Positions 15,938-25,135 of a stretch of 64,000 nucleotides of DNA are shown piece after piece. The notes under the pieces are model-generated. The model searched no databases. It was not told where the DNA came from and was given only the letters and a program-made list of their open reading frames with translations. The DNA comes from Microbacterium terricola. Its GTDB lineage: Bacteria > Actinomycetota > Actinomycetes > Actinomycetales > Microbacteriaceae. The stretch spans positions 3,187,509 through 3,251,508 of the forward strand of contig NZ_AP027141.1 in assembly GCF_027943945.1 (NCBI RefSeq), read 5' to 3'. Position 1 is the first letter of the stretch, and each line of letters starts with the position of its first letter. Made by a program: the position numbers and the translations under genes.

Positions 15938-18219
15938 CTCCCTTCTCTCGAAAGCCTTCCCGCATGTCTGTCTCCGCTGTGCTCACCGCACTCAAGAAGT
16001 CCCGCCGCACCCGGGTGGTCCTCACCGGGATCGCCCTCGTGCCGCTCATCTACGCCGGCGTGCTCACCTGGGCCAACCTCGACCCCACCCACAACCTCGA
16101 CGGCGTCCCGGCCGCCGTCGTCGATGAGGACTCGCCCACCGTCGTCGACGGCTCGAGGGTCGACCTCGGCGCCACGCTGACCGACGAACTGACCTCCAGC
16201 ACGAGCGAGGACAACTTCGACTGGCGGCGCATGAGCGCGGACGACGCCGCATCGGCCCTGGCCTCCGGCGAGGTGCTGGCGGTGCTCACGGTCCCCGAGG
16301 ACTTCTCCGCGACCGCGACGTCGGTGGCTGGCGACGACCCCGCCGCCGCTGCGCCGGCGACCCTGAGCATCGAGAGCAACGACGGCGCGAGCATGATCTC
16401 CGGCACGATCGCCACGACGATCGCCCACACCATCCGCACGACGCTCGCCGACGAAGTGGCCGCCGAGTACCTGGACAAGGTCTATCTCGGCTTCACGACC
16501 CTGCACGACGAGCTCGGCGATGCCGCGGACGGCGCCGGCGACCTCGCCGACGGCGCGACCACGGCTGCCGACGGCAGCGGCGCCCTCGTGGTCGGGCTGA
16601 ACGAGCTGGCCGACGGCAGCACGCGCCTCGCCGACGGCGCGCAGACCCTCGCCGACGGCGCCCACGACGTCGATGCCGGCGCGGGCCGCCTGTCGAGCGG
16701 CCTGGACGAGCTCGCCGCGCAGACGACCGACCTGCCCGCGCAGACCGCACGGCTGAGTGCGGGCGCGGGGTCCGCGGCATCCGGTGCGAAGACCCTGTCG
16801 ACCGGGCTCGACGCCCTGTCCACCGGGGCCACCACGCTCGATGCCGGCGCGACCGCCGCGCTCGGAGGTGCGCAGCGGATCGGCGACGGCCTGTCTCAGC
16901 TCGCCGCGAGCACCCCGACGCTGGCCGCCGGGGCGGGCAGCGTCAGCGACGGGCTCGACTCCCTGATCGCGAACTGGGCGCACCTCTCCGACACGCAGCG
17001 GCAGGCCACCCTCACCACCTTGGCCGCCGGAGCACACGCCGTCGCGGGAGGGGCCACGACCGCCGACGGCGCCGCCCAGTCACTCGCGACCGGGGCGACG
17101 AGCCTCGTCGGCTCGGCCGCCGACGGCACCGGCCTCGCCGCGCTCGCGCAGGGTGCGGGCACCCTCGCCGACGGCACGGCCACCGCAGCGGCGGGGGCGC
17201 ACACGCTCCGCGACGGATCCGCGCAGCTCGCCGCGGGGGCCGAGAAGCTCGCCGGGAAGACCCCGACGCTGCGGGACGCCATCGCGACGGCGGCAGCCGG
17301 GGCCTCGGCACTCGCCACCGGCTCGTCCGACCTCGCCGACGGCGCGGCGACCCTCGCCGGCAAGACCGGGGAGCTGGCCGCCGGCGCCGGGACGGCCGCC
17401 GACGGCGGGCAGGACCTCGCCCGCGGACTCACCACCCTCAGCCTCGGCGCGGACGATCTGCGTGACGGGCTCGCCGGCGGGGTGGCCGACGTGCCGACCT
17501 ACACGGATGCGGAGGCTGCTCACCTGAGCGAGGTCGCCGCGTCGCCGGTCGAGGTCGACGCCACCCGCGTCAACGAGGTGCCCGCGTACGGGTACGGCCT
17601 GGCCCCGTACTTCACGGCCCTCGCCCTGTGGGTGGGCGCGCTCGCGTTCTACCTGATGATGCCGGCGCTGTCGCGGCGTGCGCTCGAGGGCCGCGGCTCC
17701 GCGTTCACCGTCGCGCTGCGCAGCTATCTGCCCGGCGCGGCCATCGGCCTCGCGCAGAGCGTGCTCGCCACCGGCATCCTCGTCCTGATGGTCGGCATCC
17801 ACCCGGCCGATTCGTGGGGCCTGTTCGGCATGATCGCCCTCACCAGCGTGACCTTCGTCGCCATCAACCAGGCGCTGATCGCGCTGCTCGGAGCGCCCGG
17901 TCGCTTCCTCGCGCTGGTGCTGATCGTGCTGCAGCTGGCGGCCGCCGGGGCGACCTACCCGATCCAGACGTCCGCCGGGTTCTTCCAGACGATCCACTCC
18001 TGGCTGCCGCTGACGCATTCGGTGGAGGCATTCCGCTCGCTGATCGCCGGCGGTGACATCGGGATCGCGGCGGCCGTCGGGGTGCTGCTCGCCTGGCTGG
18101 CCGGCGCCCTGGCGGTGACGGTGTTCGCGACCCGGCTCACGCGGCGGCGCGAGCGCATCGGCATCCCGATCCGCGCTCCGCGACCCGCTCAGCGGACCTC
18201 CCGCGTGGCGACCGCCTAG
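15934..18219 (+). CDS. YhgE/Pip domain membrane protein
   Basis: Large membrane protein of 761 aa from the GTG at 15934, or 751 aa from the ATG at 15964. One transmembrane segment lies near the N-terminus (VVLTGIALVPLIYAGVLTW), followed by an external Pip-like region. A long repetitive stretch of LADGA-, LAAGA- and LSTGL-type units follows (about residues 190-510), and five C-terminal membrane segments are visible. This is the YhgE/Pip plan, related to ABC-2-type permeases and phage receptors. In actinobacteria such genes often sit beside TetR regulators and may export lipids or drugs, which is inference. The GTGA overlap with the TetR gene favours coupling. Confidence 0.88.
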   Translation: MTPFSRKPSRMSVSAVLTALKKSRRTRVVLTGIALVPLIYAGVLTWANLDPTHNLDGVPAAVVDEDSPTVVDGSRVDLGATLTDELTSSTSEDNFDWRRMSADDAASALASGEVLAVLTVPEDFSATATSVAGDDPAAAAPATLSIESNDGASMISGTIATTIAHTIRTTLADEVAAEYLDKVYLGFTTLHDELGDAADGAGDLADGATTAADGSGALVVGLNELADGSTRLADGAQTLADGAHDVDAGAGRLSSGLDELAAQTTDLPAQTARLSAGAGSAASGAKTLSTGLDALSTGATTLDAGATAALGGAQRIGDGLSQLAASTPTLAAGAGSVSDGLDSLIANWAHLSDTQRQATLTTLAAGAHAVAGGATTADGAAQSLATGATSLVGSAADGTGLAALAQGAGTLADGTATAAAGAHTLRDGSAQLAAGAEKLAGKTPTLRDAIATAAAGASALATGSSDLADGAATLAGKTGELAAGAGTAADGGQDLARGLTTLSLGADDLRDGLAGGVADVPTYTDAEAAHLSEVAASPVEVDATRVNEVPAYGYGLAPYFTALALWVGALAFYLMMPALSRRALEGRGSAFTVALRSYLPGAAIGLAQSVLATGILVLMVGIHPADSWGLFGMIALTSVTFVAINQALIALLGAPGRFLALVLIVLQLAAAGATYPIQTSAGFFQTIHSWLPLTHSVEAFRSLIAGGDIGIAAAVGVLLAWLAGALAVTVFATRLTRRRERIGIPIRAPRPAQRTSRVATA

Positions 18220-18241
18220 TTCGCCCACCCCCGCCCCCATG

Positions 18242-18305
18242 CCGTTTACGGACGCGACACGCCGCATCCGCCGGGAGCCACGCGGCGTGTCACATCCGTA
18301 AACGG
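18242..18305. repeat. Palindromic repeat, family A, copy 1
   Basis: CGTTTACGGACGCGACAC... (18243-18265) pairs with ...GTGTCACATCCGTAAACG (18282-18304) over 23 bp with two mismatches and a 16-nt loop. It lies between the convergent ends of the YhgE gene and the hydrolase gene, so it may terminate both. A second copy is at 43246-43309. Confidence 0.75.
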
Positions 18306-18340
18306 GTGGGAGGGAGCGGGGCCTGCGCCCGGTCTGTCAG

Positions 18341-19138
18341 TTAGCCGGCCAGGAACGCGAGGGCGGCCTCGCGGAAGACCCGCGAACCGGGGGCGTTGAA
18401 GTGGTGGCGGCCGGGGATCTCGACGAAGGTGCCCTGCGGGCAGGCGGCGGCGAGCGCCCGGGAGCCCTCGATGATCGCGTCGAGCGAGCCGGTCGCGAAC
18501 AGCACGGGCTGCGCGGGGGCGTGGGCCGGATCGGGGTCGACGGTGCCCGAGGCCCGCATGCCGCCCGCGATCGCGAGCAGGGCGCGCAGGTCATTGCCGG
18601 CGACCCGCTCGGTCAGGGCGATGTAGTTCTGGGTCACCGGGTCGGTGACGGGGGTGCCTTCTTCGACGAGCGCCCGCACCTGGGCGATGTCGAGGCGGGC
18701 GAGCGGGATGCCGTCGGGCACCCCGCCGAGCACGACCCGCTCGATCCGGTCGGAGAGGTCGAGCGCGACCTCCCACCCGACGCGGGCGCCGAGGGAGTAG
18801 CCGACGTAGCGGGCGGTGTCGACGAGGTACGTGTCGAGCACCGCCTCGATGTCGCCGGCGAGCGTGCGCAGACCGTAGTCGCCCGGCTCGTGCGGCTTGT
18901 CGCTCGCGCCGTGCCCGCGCTGATCGAGACCCAGCACCCGGTAGCCCGCCCGCAGCAGGTCGCGCACCCACCCCGTGCTGACCCAGTTGTCGCGCGTGCT
19001 GGACGCGAAGCCGTGCACGACGACGACCGTCGGCAGCGCCTCGTCTCCCCACGTGTAGGTCGCGATTCGATGCCCGTCGCCGACCATCACGAACTGCGGG
19101 TCGGGCATCTCGGTGAGGGGCGCGATGACGGTGTTCAC
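18341..19138 (-). CDS. Alpha/beta fold hydrolase
   Basis: Soluble hydrolase of 265 aa. The oxyanion-hole motif VHGFASS is at about residue 41, DQRGHGAS at 72-79, and the nucleophile elbow GYSLGAR puts Ser115 at the expected place. The C-terminal catalytic His lies in the GRHHFNAPG segment. No signal peptide. The substrate cannot be assigned; close relatives are annotated only as alpha/beta hydrolases. The GTG start is followed upstream by a 46-bp gap to the 3' end of the next gene on the same strand, which might be co-transcribed. Confidence 0.9.
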   Translation of the reverse strand: MNTVIAPLTEMPDPQFVMVGDGHRIATYTWGDEALPTVVVVHGFASSTRDNWVSTGWVRDLLRAGYRVLGLDQRGHGASDKPHEPGDYGLRTLAGDIEAVLDTYLVDTARYVGYSLGARVGWEVALDLSDRIERVVLGGVPDGIPLARLDIAQVRALVEEGTPVTDPVTQNYIALTERVAGNDLRALLAIAGGMRASGTVDPDPAHAPAQPVLFATGSLDAIIEGSRALAAACPQGTFVEIPGRHHFNAPGSRVFREAALAFLAG

Positions 19139-19184
19139 CCTGACAGTCTGCCGCGCCGGTGCCGCGTCCGGGATGCGCGGTGGC

Positions 19185-19580
19185 TCAGCGCGCGCTCTCC
19201 GGATGATGCCGGAACTGCCGCGAGCCGAGCACCCGCTCGACCCGCAGCTCGAGCACCACGCGCTCCGGGTTCACTCGCGGCTGACGATAGCGCGCGGCGT
19301 ACAGCGCGACCGCGTGGGCGACAGCATCCGCGTCCTCGATCACCTCTGCCGTCCCCTCGAAGCTGATCCAGCGCGCCCGGTCGACCGAGCAGACGGTCGC
19401 CCTGCCCCGGCGCTGCGCGTTCAGGAACTTCTGGGAGCCGCGCGATCCGATCACGCGCACGATGCCGTCCTCGTAGGTGAATCCGACCGGAACGGCGTGG
19501 ATGCGGTCGTGCCGCCCGAGCGTCGACAGCGTCGCGAGATGGTACTCGCGGAGGAACTCATGGGCGTCGGGAGTCAGCAC
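19185..19580 (-). CDS. Pyridoxamine 5'-phosphate oxidase family protein
   Basis: Flavin- or F420-binding split-barrel protein of 131 aa. The pattern HLATLSTLGRHDRIHAVPVGFTYEDG at residues 15-40 and the following FLNAQRRGRATVC stretch are typical of the small PPOX-type reductases (Rv1155 group). The C-terminal NPERVVLELRVERVLGS also fits. In actinobacteria this group often uses coenzyme F420, but FMN or heme cannot be excluded from sequence. GTG start. Probably the first gene of a unit with the downstream hydrolase. Confidence 0.85.
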   Translation of the reverse strand: MLTPDAHEFLREYHLATLSTLGRHDRIHAVPVGFTYEDGIVRVIGSRGSQKFLNAQRRGRATVCSVDRARWISFEGTAEVIEDADAVAHAVALYAARYRQPRVNPERVVLELRVERVLGSRQFRHHPESAR

Positions 19581-19620
19581 GGCTTCAGCCTAGGTTCCGC
19601 CGCCCCCGCTTGCGGGATGC

Positions 19621-19633
19621 ATCGATAAACGAT
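19621..19633. promoter_or_regulatory. Short palindrome upstream of DUF2975/HTH pair
   Basis: ATCGATAAACGAT has arms ATCG and CGAT separated by 5 nt, in an AT-rich patch 33 bp before the start of the DUF2975 gene. It is a plausible site for the Cro/CI-type regulator encoded by the second gene. Evidence is position and symmetry only. Confidence 0.45.
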
Positions 19634-19665
19634 AGATTCCTACCGTTCTTCGGGAAGGAAACAGC

Positions 19666-20151
19666 ATGGGCAACGCGACGATCGTGGTCTTGCGGGTGGT
19701 GATCGCCCTGGCGCTGGCGGGTTCGCTGGTGGTCCAGACAGTCATCGTGCCCCTGCTGTGGATCGACCTCGAGGGCGAGGTGCTGTGGGGCCGGATCGCG
19801 CTCGTCACGATCGCCGTGCTCGGTGTGGCGACCATGCAGGTGTTCGCGGTGTGCGTGTGGCAGCTGCTGACCAAGGTGCGGAAGGGGTCGGTCTTCTCGC
19901 CGGGGTCGTTCCGCTACGTCGACGTGATCATCGGCGCGATCGCCGTCGCCGCTCTGCTCGCGTTCGCGCTGGCGGTCGTGCTCGCGCCCGGCAGCACCGC
20001 CCCCGGGCTCGTCGGGCTGATCTGCGGCGCGGCGCTCGTGCTCGGCGGTATGGCGCTGCTCGTCGTCGTGATGAAGACGCTGCTCCGGCAGGCCATCGAC
20101 CGCGACGTCGAGGCGCGGACGCTGCGCTCCGAGCTCGACGAGGTGATCTGA
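19666..20151 (+). CDS. DUF2975 membrane protein
   Basis: Membrane protein of 161 aa with four hydrophobic segments (about 5-27, 43-66, 86-108, 115-140) and a charged C-terminal tail. The pattern, including VRKGSVFSPGSFRYVD between the second and third segments, matches the DUF2975 family. A strong ribosome binding site (GGGAAGGAAACAGC) precedes the ATG. Two bases after its stop lies a small Cro/CI-type regulator gene; this pairing is conserved in many actinobacteria and firmicutes. The membrane protein may sense something and act with the regulator, which is inference. Confidence 0.9.
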   Translation: MGNATIVVLRVVIALALAGSLVVQTVIVPLLWIDLEGEVLWGRIALVTIAVLGVATMQVFAVCVWQLLTKVRKGSVFSPGSFRYVDVIIGAIAVAALLAFALAVVLAPGSTAPGLVGLICGAALVLGGMALLVVVMKTLLRQAIDRDVEARTLRSELDEVI

Positions 20152-20153
20152 CC

Positions 20154-20390
20154 ATGCCGATCGTGGTCGACATCGACGTGATGCTCGCGCGCCGGAAGAT
20201 GTCGGTGGGAGCCCTCGCCGAGCGGATCGGGATCACCCCCGCCAACCTCGCGGTGCTGAAGAACGGTCGCGCGAAGGCGGTCCGGTTCACCACGCTCGAC
20301 GCCCTGTGCGAGGTGCTCGAGTGCCAGCCGGGCGACCTGCTGCGGTGGGAGCCGGGCGACGAGCCGGCCGATCGGATCGAACCGCGATAG
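20154..20390 (+). CDS. Helix-turn-helix regulator (YozG-like, Cro/CI family)
   Basis: Small DNA-binding protein of 78 aa consisting almost only of an HTH_26-type domain: an N-terminal strand (MPIVVDIDVMLARRKMS), the helix-turn-helix (GALAERIGITPANLAVLKNG), and a C-terminal ECQPGDLLRWEP motif. This is the YozG-like regulator that usually accompanies a DUF2975 membrane protein. The ATG lies 2 bp after the DUF2975 stop, so both belong to one mRNA. It probably regulates this unit through the upstream palindrome. Confidence 0.92.
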   Translation: MPIVVDIDVMLARRKMSVGALAERIGITPANLAVLKNGRAKAVRFTTLDALCEVLECQPGDLLRWEPGDEPADRIEPR

Positions 20391-20441
20391 TCGGGTGCAT
20401 CCTGTCAGGGACGAGCAGGCTGGATCAGGAAGGGGGACACC

Positions 20442-21308
20442 GTGATCGCGGATCTCAACCGGCTCGTCGACTACATCGAAGACCACCTCAGCGAGGACAT
20501 CGCCGTCGCCGGCCTGGCGAGCAGTCTCGGCACGACGGAGTATCACCTCCGCCGGATGTTCTCGTCCCTGGCCGGCATGCCGCTGTCGGAGTACGTGCGA
20601 CGGCGTCGCATGTCCGCCGCATCGGCCGACGTCCTCGGCGGGGGCGACCTGCTCGGCATCGCAGTGCGGTTCGGCTACGGCTCGACCGAGGCGTTCGGTC
20701 GGGCCTTCCGCGCGGTTCACGGTGCGAGCCCCGCCGAGGTGCGACGCGACGGCGGCCCCCTTCGGACGCAGCCGCAGCTCAGGTTCCGCCTGACCGTAGA
20801 AGGGAACACCCCCATGGACACCCGCATCACCGACCGCCCCGCATTCCGCCTCGTCGGCCACTCGGCGCGTGTGCCCCTCATCCACGAGGGCGCCAATCCG
20901 CACATCCAGGCGCACATCGCATCGCTGCCGGTCACCGAGCACGGCCTCCTGAAAGCGCTGAGCGACACGGAGCCGGCCGGCCTGCTCCAGGTGAGCGCCG
21001 ACGTCGACCCGGACTACACGGAGGGCAGCGAGCTCACGTACCTGCACGGCGTCGCGGTCACCGACCAGACGCCTGTGCCCGGCGACCTCGACACGATCGA
21101 GGTGCCCGCCGGCATGTGGGCCGTCTTCCGCATCGACGGTCCGTACCCGGCTGCCCTGCAGTCCACCTGGGCGGCGACCGCGACCGACTGGTTCCCGTCC
21201 AACCCGTGGCGGCTGCGCCCCGGGCCGTCGATCGTCGCCGTGCTCGATCGCGCCGCCGACTTCAGCACGGCGACCTGCGAGCTCTGGCTGCCCGTGGAGC
21301 GCGCGTAG
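20442..21308 (+). CDS. AraC family regulator with GyrI-like effector domain
   Basis: Protein of 288 aa. Two AraC helix-turn-helix motifs occupy residues 1-105 (VAGLASSLGTTEYHLRRMF and GIAVRFGYGSTEAFGRAFR). A GyrI-like/AraC effector-binding domain follows at about 125-288, starting at the TRITDRPAFRLVGHSARVP strand. This plan is that of Rob/BmrR-like regulators which bind amphiphilic or drug-like molecules. Target genes are not evident; neighbours do not form an obvious regulon. GTG start with GGAAGGGGG 5-13 nt upstream. Confidence 0.92.
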   Translation: MIADLNRLVDYIEDHLSEDIAVAGLASSLGTTEYHLRRMFSSLAGMPLSEYVRRRRMSAASADVLGGGDLLGIAVRFGYGSTEAFGRAFRAVHGASPAEVRRDGGPLRTQPQLRFRLTVEGNTPMDTRITDRPAFRLVGHSARVPLIHEGANPHIQAHIASLPVTEHGLLKALSDTEPAGLLQVSADVDPDYTEGSELTYLHGVAVTDQTPVPGDLDTIEVPAGMWAVFRIDGPYPAALQSTWAATATDWFPSNPWRLRPGPSIVAVLDRAADFSTATCELWLPVERA

Positions 21309-21331
21309 CCGGAGCCGGCGGGGCCCTGCAG

Positions 21332-21802
21332 CTAGAGGCCGCCGAGCACGAGCCGCGGATCCTCCTGCAGCGCGAGCGTGTCGAGCACGACGAGCAGCTG
21401 CCGCTCCTCGTACGCGAAGTGGCTGGCCATGATCGCGGCGATGCCGTCGAGATGCCGCTCGAGTTCGTCGGGTCCGGCAGCCTCATCGACGGCCGCGCTC
21501 AGCGCAGTCAGCAGGAAGTCGATCATGGCGTGATCCTGCTCGAGCTTGCGCAGCACCGGCGCGAGCTCGGGATGCGCGGCTTCGATCGCGGGGAACAGAG
21601 CCCGGTCCTCGCCGCGGTGGTGGTCGCCGAGCGCGACGCAGAATCCTCGGCAGTACAGGGCCAGTTCCCGTCCGGTGCTCGCCGCGGCCCCTGGCTCGTG
21701 GACGGCGGCCCGCGCCACCTGGAGCGCCTCACGCAGCCGGGTGTGCGTGCTGCGCAGCTCGTTGCTCCAGGCGACGACCCTCGTCCGCTCCGAATCCGTC
21801 AC
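21332..21802 (-). CDS. Hemerythrin domain-containing protein
   Basis: Four-helix-bundle protein of 156 aa with likely diiron-binding ligands: [11 protein letters not shown] near residue 60, EQDHAMIDF near 88, and [11 protein letters not shown] near 128, in the HxxxE spacing of hemerythrin-like domains. It may bind oxygen or nitric oxide or protect iron; the exact role is unknown. The GTG start overlaps the upstream peptidase-E-like gene by 4 nt (21799-21802), so the two are co-expressed. Confidence 0.86.
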   Translation of the reverse strand: MTDSERTRVVAWSNELRSTHTRLREALQVARAAVHEPGAAASTGRELALYCRGFCVALGDHHRGEDRALFPAIEAAHPELAPVLRKLEQDHAMIDFLLTALSAAVDEAAGPDELERHLDGIAAIMASHFAYEERQLLVVLDTLALQEDPRLVLGGL

Positions 21803-22473
21803 GCGTTCAGCCGCTCCCAGTGCCCTTCGGAGATGACCTCGACGACCCCGTCGACCACCGAGATCGCCGTCTGGTCGTCGATCGCGTACGCCGGCAGCGG
21901 CATCCGCGTCGCCCATCGGCGCGCGCTCTCGAGCGTGTTCTCGCTCCACCCGGGGTAGTCCAGGTGCGGGAAGATGCAGAAGTCGACGATGCCGAGGGTC
22001 TCGTCGCTCCCGTCGCCCGACGTCCAGTCGACGAACTCGCTGCCGATGCGCGGCGTCATCACCATGCTCCCCGCGCTCACGCCGACCCACACGGTCTCCG
22101 TCAGCGTGGGAAGCAGCTCGGCGAGGCCGGACTCCCGCATCCAATGCCGCAGGTAGGTCGCCTCGCCGCCATCGACGAGCAGGACATCCGCCTCGCGCAC
22201 CCACGAGACCCAGCGGGACTTCTCGATGGTGGGCAGCGCGGTCAGCTCGAGGAGCCCCACGGACTTCCACCCCAGCCCGGTGAGTCCGGCTTCGCCCTCC
22301 CACCGGTCGGCGGCGGACATCCACACCGTCTCGGGAGAGCAGGCGGGCTGCCCCCACTGCGCGGTCGGAACGAACAGCGCGCGGCACTCGGCGATGGGCT
22401 TGCCGAGCATGTCGACGAGTGCGGCGCGGATGCTGTCGTTCGTCACGCCGCCGGAGGTGAGCAGCAGCTTCAT
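21799..22473 (-). CDS. Peptidase E-like (family S51) protein
   Basis: Protein of 224 aa with the class I glutamine amidotransferase-like fold of peptidase E and cyanophycinase. [13 protein letters not shown] opens the Rossmann core, [13 protein letters not shown] is the GG loop, and the nucleophile motif GVSAGSM gives Ser133. It may cleave Asp-containing dipeptides, but many close homologues are uncharacterised. A GTG at 22482 in frame is an alternative start; neither has a clear ribosome binding site. It is divergent from selO and overlaps the hemerythrin gene downstream. Confidence 0.87.
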   Translation of the reverse strand: MKLLLTSGGVTNDSIRAALVDMLGKPIAECRALFVPTAQWGQPACSPETVWMSAADRWEGEAGLTGLGWKSVGLLELTALPTIEKSRWVSWVREADVLLVDGGEATYLRHWMRESGLAELLPTLTETVWVGVSAGSMVMTPRIGSEFVDWTSGDGSDETLGIVDFCIFPHLDYPGWSENTLESARRWATRMPLPAYAIDDQTAISVVDGVVEVISEGHWERLNA

Positions 22474-22563
22474 GGAGGTCACGGTGTCGAGTCTTGCGCC
22501 GATCGGCCGGTCGAGGAAGGCCGACACGGCCCGACTGTGCGGCACGCGACGTACCCTGGGGCC

Positions 22564-24030
22564 ATGGGTGCGGTCACGCGGGCATCGGTCTCGCTCGACT
22601 CCGGCTTCGCGCGCGAGCTGGGTGAACTCGCCGTGCCGTGGCAGGCCGAGCCCGTCGCGGACCCCCGCCTGCTGGTGCTCAACGAGCCGCTCGCCGCAGA
22701 GCTCGCCCTCGACCCCGGATTCCTGCGGAGCGCGGAGGGGGTGTCGCTGCTCGTGGGCGGTGACCTCCCGGACGAGGCGCGACCGGTGGCCCAGGCGTAC
22801 GCCGGCCACCAGTTCGGCGGGTACGCCCCGCTCCTCGGCGACGGCCGGGCGCTGCTGCTCGGCGAGCTGACCGACCGGCACGGGCGACCGCGCGACCTGC
22901 ACCTGAAGGGGTCGGGGCGCACGCCGTTCGCGCGCGGGGGCGACGGCCTGGCCGCGGTGGGGCCCATGCTGCGCGAGTACGTCATCAGTGAGGCGATGCA
23001 CGCGCTCGGCGTCCCGACCACCCGATCGCTCGCCGTCGTCGCCACCGGTCGCACCGTACGGCGCGAGATCCCGCTTCCTGGCGCTGTCCTGGCCCGGGTG
23101 GCCCGGAGCCACGTACGCGTCGGGAGCTTCTCGTACGCACACGGCTCGGGCGATCCCGATCTCCTGCGTCGCCTGGCCGATCACGCGATCGCGCGCTGCC
23201 ACCCGGATGCCGCGGATGCGCCGAACCGGTTCGTCGCCCTCTATCAGGCGGTGGTGTCGGCGCAGGCGGACCTCGTCGCCCAGTGGATGCTGGTCGGCTT
23301 CGTGCACGGCGTCATGAACACCGACAACATGACGATCTCGGGCGAGACGATCGACTACGGACCGTGCGCCTTCCTCGACGCGTTCGATCCTGCATCCGTC
23401 TACAGCTCGATCGACGTCGACGGACGCTACGCCTACGGCAATCAGCCGCTGGTCGCGCAATGGAACCTGGCACGCCTCGCCGAGGCCATGCTGCCGATCC
23501 TGGACGATGACCGGGAGCGGGCACTGGAGACCGCGCGCGAATCCCTCTCCGCGTTCGGCACGCGTTTCGGCGCCACGTGGCTGCGCGGGATGCGCGCCAA
23601 GCTCGGACTCTCCGCCGAGGTCGAGGACGACGAGGTGACGACCTTGTCGGAGGAGCTGCTCGCGCTGATGCACCGCGGCGGCGCCGACTACACCTCCACC
23701 TTCCGGATGCTGGGCGACGTCGCCCGCGGGCACCCGGACCGCGCGGCGGATGCGTTCGGGGACCAGCTCGATGCGGCGGAGGGCTGGCTGGCACGCTGGC
23801 GGGCGCTCCGCCCGGACGGCGCGGCGATGGACAGGGTGAATCCCGTCTACATTCCGCGGAACCATCTCGTAGAGGCGGCACTGGCCGCGGCCGCCGCCGG
23901 CGACCTCGCGCCCTTCACCGAGCTCGTCGGGGCAGTCACCTCCCCCTACGTCGAGCGACCGGGGTGGGAGCGCTTCGCCGAGGGTGCTCCCGCCGCGTTC
24001 GGTCCGTACACGACTTTCTGCGGCACCTGA
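22564..24030 (+). CDS. selO: Protein adenylyltransferase SelO (YdiU/UPF0061)
   Basis: Pseudokinase-fold enzyme of 488 aa that transfers AMP from ATP to Ser, Thr or Tyr of other proteins, usually as a redox-stress response. Visible motifs are [20 protein letters not shown] near residue 80, [17 protein letters not shown] near 120, the HGVMNTDNM segment with catalytic Asn and Asp near 250, and IDYGPCAF. The C-terminus ends FCGT, the cysteine form of the position that is selenocysteine in eukaryotic homologues. Length is normal. It is divergent from the peptidase-E-like gene, 90 bp away. Confidence 0.94.
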   Translation: MGAVTRASVSLDSGFARELGELAVPWQAEPVADPRLLVLNEPLAAELALDPGFLRSAEGVSLLVGGDLPDEARPVAQAYAGHQFGGYAPLLGDGRALLLGELTDRHGRPRDLHLKGSGRTPFARGGDGLAAVGPMLREYVISEAMHALGVPTTRSLAVVATGRTVRREIPLPGAVLARVARSHVRVGSFSYAHGSGDPDLLRRLADHAIARCHPDAADAPNRFVALYQAVVSAQADLVAQWMLVGFVHGVMNTDNMTISGETIDYGPCAFLDAFDPASVYSSIDVDGRYAYGNQPLVAQWNLARLAEAMLPILDDDRERALETARESLSAFGTRFGATWLRGMRAKLGLSAEVEDDEVTTLSEELLALMHRGGADYTSTFRMLGDVARGHPDRAADAFGDQLDAAEGWLARWRALRPDGAAMDRVNPVYIPRNHLVEAALAAAAAGDLAPFTELVGAVTSPYVERPGWERFAEGAPAAFGPYTTFCGT

Positions 24031-24075
24031 CGGACCGCGGCGTGGGATCGCGAGCGTCGGACCTAGGCTGACACC

Positions 24076-24819
24076 GTGCGAGAGTTCCTGCGAGGAGCAT
24101 CCCTCCTGCTGCAGGGATTCGGATGCTGGCGACGCCACCCGCGCGTCATGGCCATGGGTCTCCTCCCCGCAGCGATCGTGGGGTTCGTCCTCCTCGCGGG
24201 ACTCGTGTCGCTCGCGGCGCTGCTGCCAGGCGTGGTGGACGCCGTCACGCCGTTCGCGGATGGATGGCCCAGCCTATGGGCGACCGTCATCCGCGTCACG
24301 ATCGGGACGGCCATGGTCGGCGCGGCTCTGGCACTCGTCGCGGTGTCGTTCACCGCACTCACGCTGCTCGTCGGCGAGCCGTTCTACGAGCGCATCTGGC
24401 GCACCGTCGAGCGCGATCTGGGCGACGACGACCTGGCGCGTGCACCGGGATTCTGGGCCTCCGTCGGTGACGGCCTGTCGCTGATCGCGCGCGGCATCGG
24501 CGTCGCGCTGCTGGCTGCACTCGTCGGCCTCGTCCCCGGCGTCGGCGGTGTGCTCGGGGCGGTCTCCGGCGTATCGCTGACGGGCTGGCTGATCGCCGAC
24601 GAACTCATCGGTCGCCCGCTGTCCGCGCGGGGCCTCTCGGCCGCGGACCGGCACGCCCTGCTCCGAGGCTCGCGTGCCCGCGTCCTGGGCTTCGGGGTCG
24701 CCGCGCAGCTCTGCTTCCTCGTGCCGTTCGGGGCGATCGCGATGATGCCCGCCGCCGTCGCCGGCAGCACGCTGCTCGCACACTCCCTGCTCGAGGCGGA
24801 GGCATCCGCTCGGCGCTGA
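24076..24819 (+). CDS. EI24 domain-containing membrane protein
   Basis: Membrane protein of 247 aa with about four to five hydrophobic segments and the EI24/CysZ pattern. It starts MREFLRGASLLLQGFGCWRRHPRVM, a typical N-terminus. LLVGEPFYERIWRTVER in the middle and LTGWLIADELIGRPLSARGLS towards the end are the conserved family segments. CysZ relatives move sulfate, but actinobacterial members are uncharacterised. GTG start 45 bp after selO; possible read-through from that gene. Confidence 0.9.
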   Translation: MREFLRGASLLLQGFGCWRRHPRVMAMGLLPAAIVGFVLLAGLVSLAALLPGVVDAVTPFADGWPSLWATVIRVTIGTAMVGAALALVAVSFTALTLLVGEPFYERIWRTVERDLGDDDLARAPGFWASVGDGLSLIARGIGVALLAALVGLVPGVGGVLGAVSGVSLTGWLIADELIGRPLSARGLSAADRHALLRGSRARVLGFGVAAQLCFLVPFGAIAMMPAAVAGSTLLAHSLLEAEASARR

Positions 24820-24847
24820 CGTCGGTCCGCCTCACTACAGTGGCCTC

Positions 24848-25120
24848 ATGTCCCGTCCAGAACTGCGCTTCGATGCCCCGATCGGCGTCAGCGTCAAAGG
24901 TGAGATCTGGTCCTGCGTCGAGATTCCCGGATCGGCCGAATTCTTCGGCACCGGAAAGGCCGTGCGGGTCGACGCCCACGTCGACGAGATCCGTCTGGAG
25001 AACGTCGGCGCGATGGTCACGGGCACGGGCGGTCACATGATCTCGCTCAGCGCGAAGGTGCGCACGCAGCTCGGAAAGGACATCGGCGACACGGTCCGGG
25101 TCGTGCTGACCCGCAGTTGA
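24848..25120 (+). CDS. DUF1905 domain protein
   Basis: Small soluble protein of 90 aa. The order of beta strands (RFDAPIGVSVKGEIWSCVEIPG, GKAVRVDAHVDEIRLENVGAMVTGTGGHMISLSAKVRTQLGKDIGDTVRVVL) fits the DUF1905 barrel, whose members often precede or are fused to a YdeI-like domain. Here the domain stands alone. Function unknown. The ATG lies 28 bp after the EI24 gene. Confidence 0.82.
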   Translation: MSRPELRFDAPIGVSVKGEIWSCVEIPGSAEFFGTGKAVRVDAHVDEIRLENVGAMVTGTGGHMISLSAKVRTQLGKDIGDTVRVVLTRS

Positions 25121-25135
25121 GCGGACGAGACCTTC

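Noticed and set aside
22564..24030. Selenoprotein reading of selO
   Set aside because: The C-terminal residue position is a normal cysteine codon (FCGT) and no in-frame TGA or SECIS-like structure is seen before the stop.
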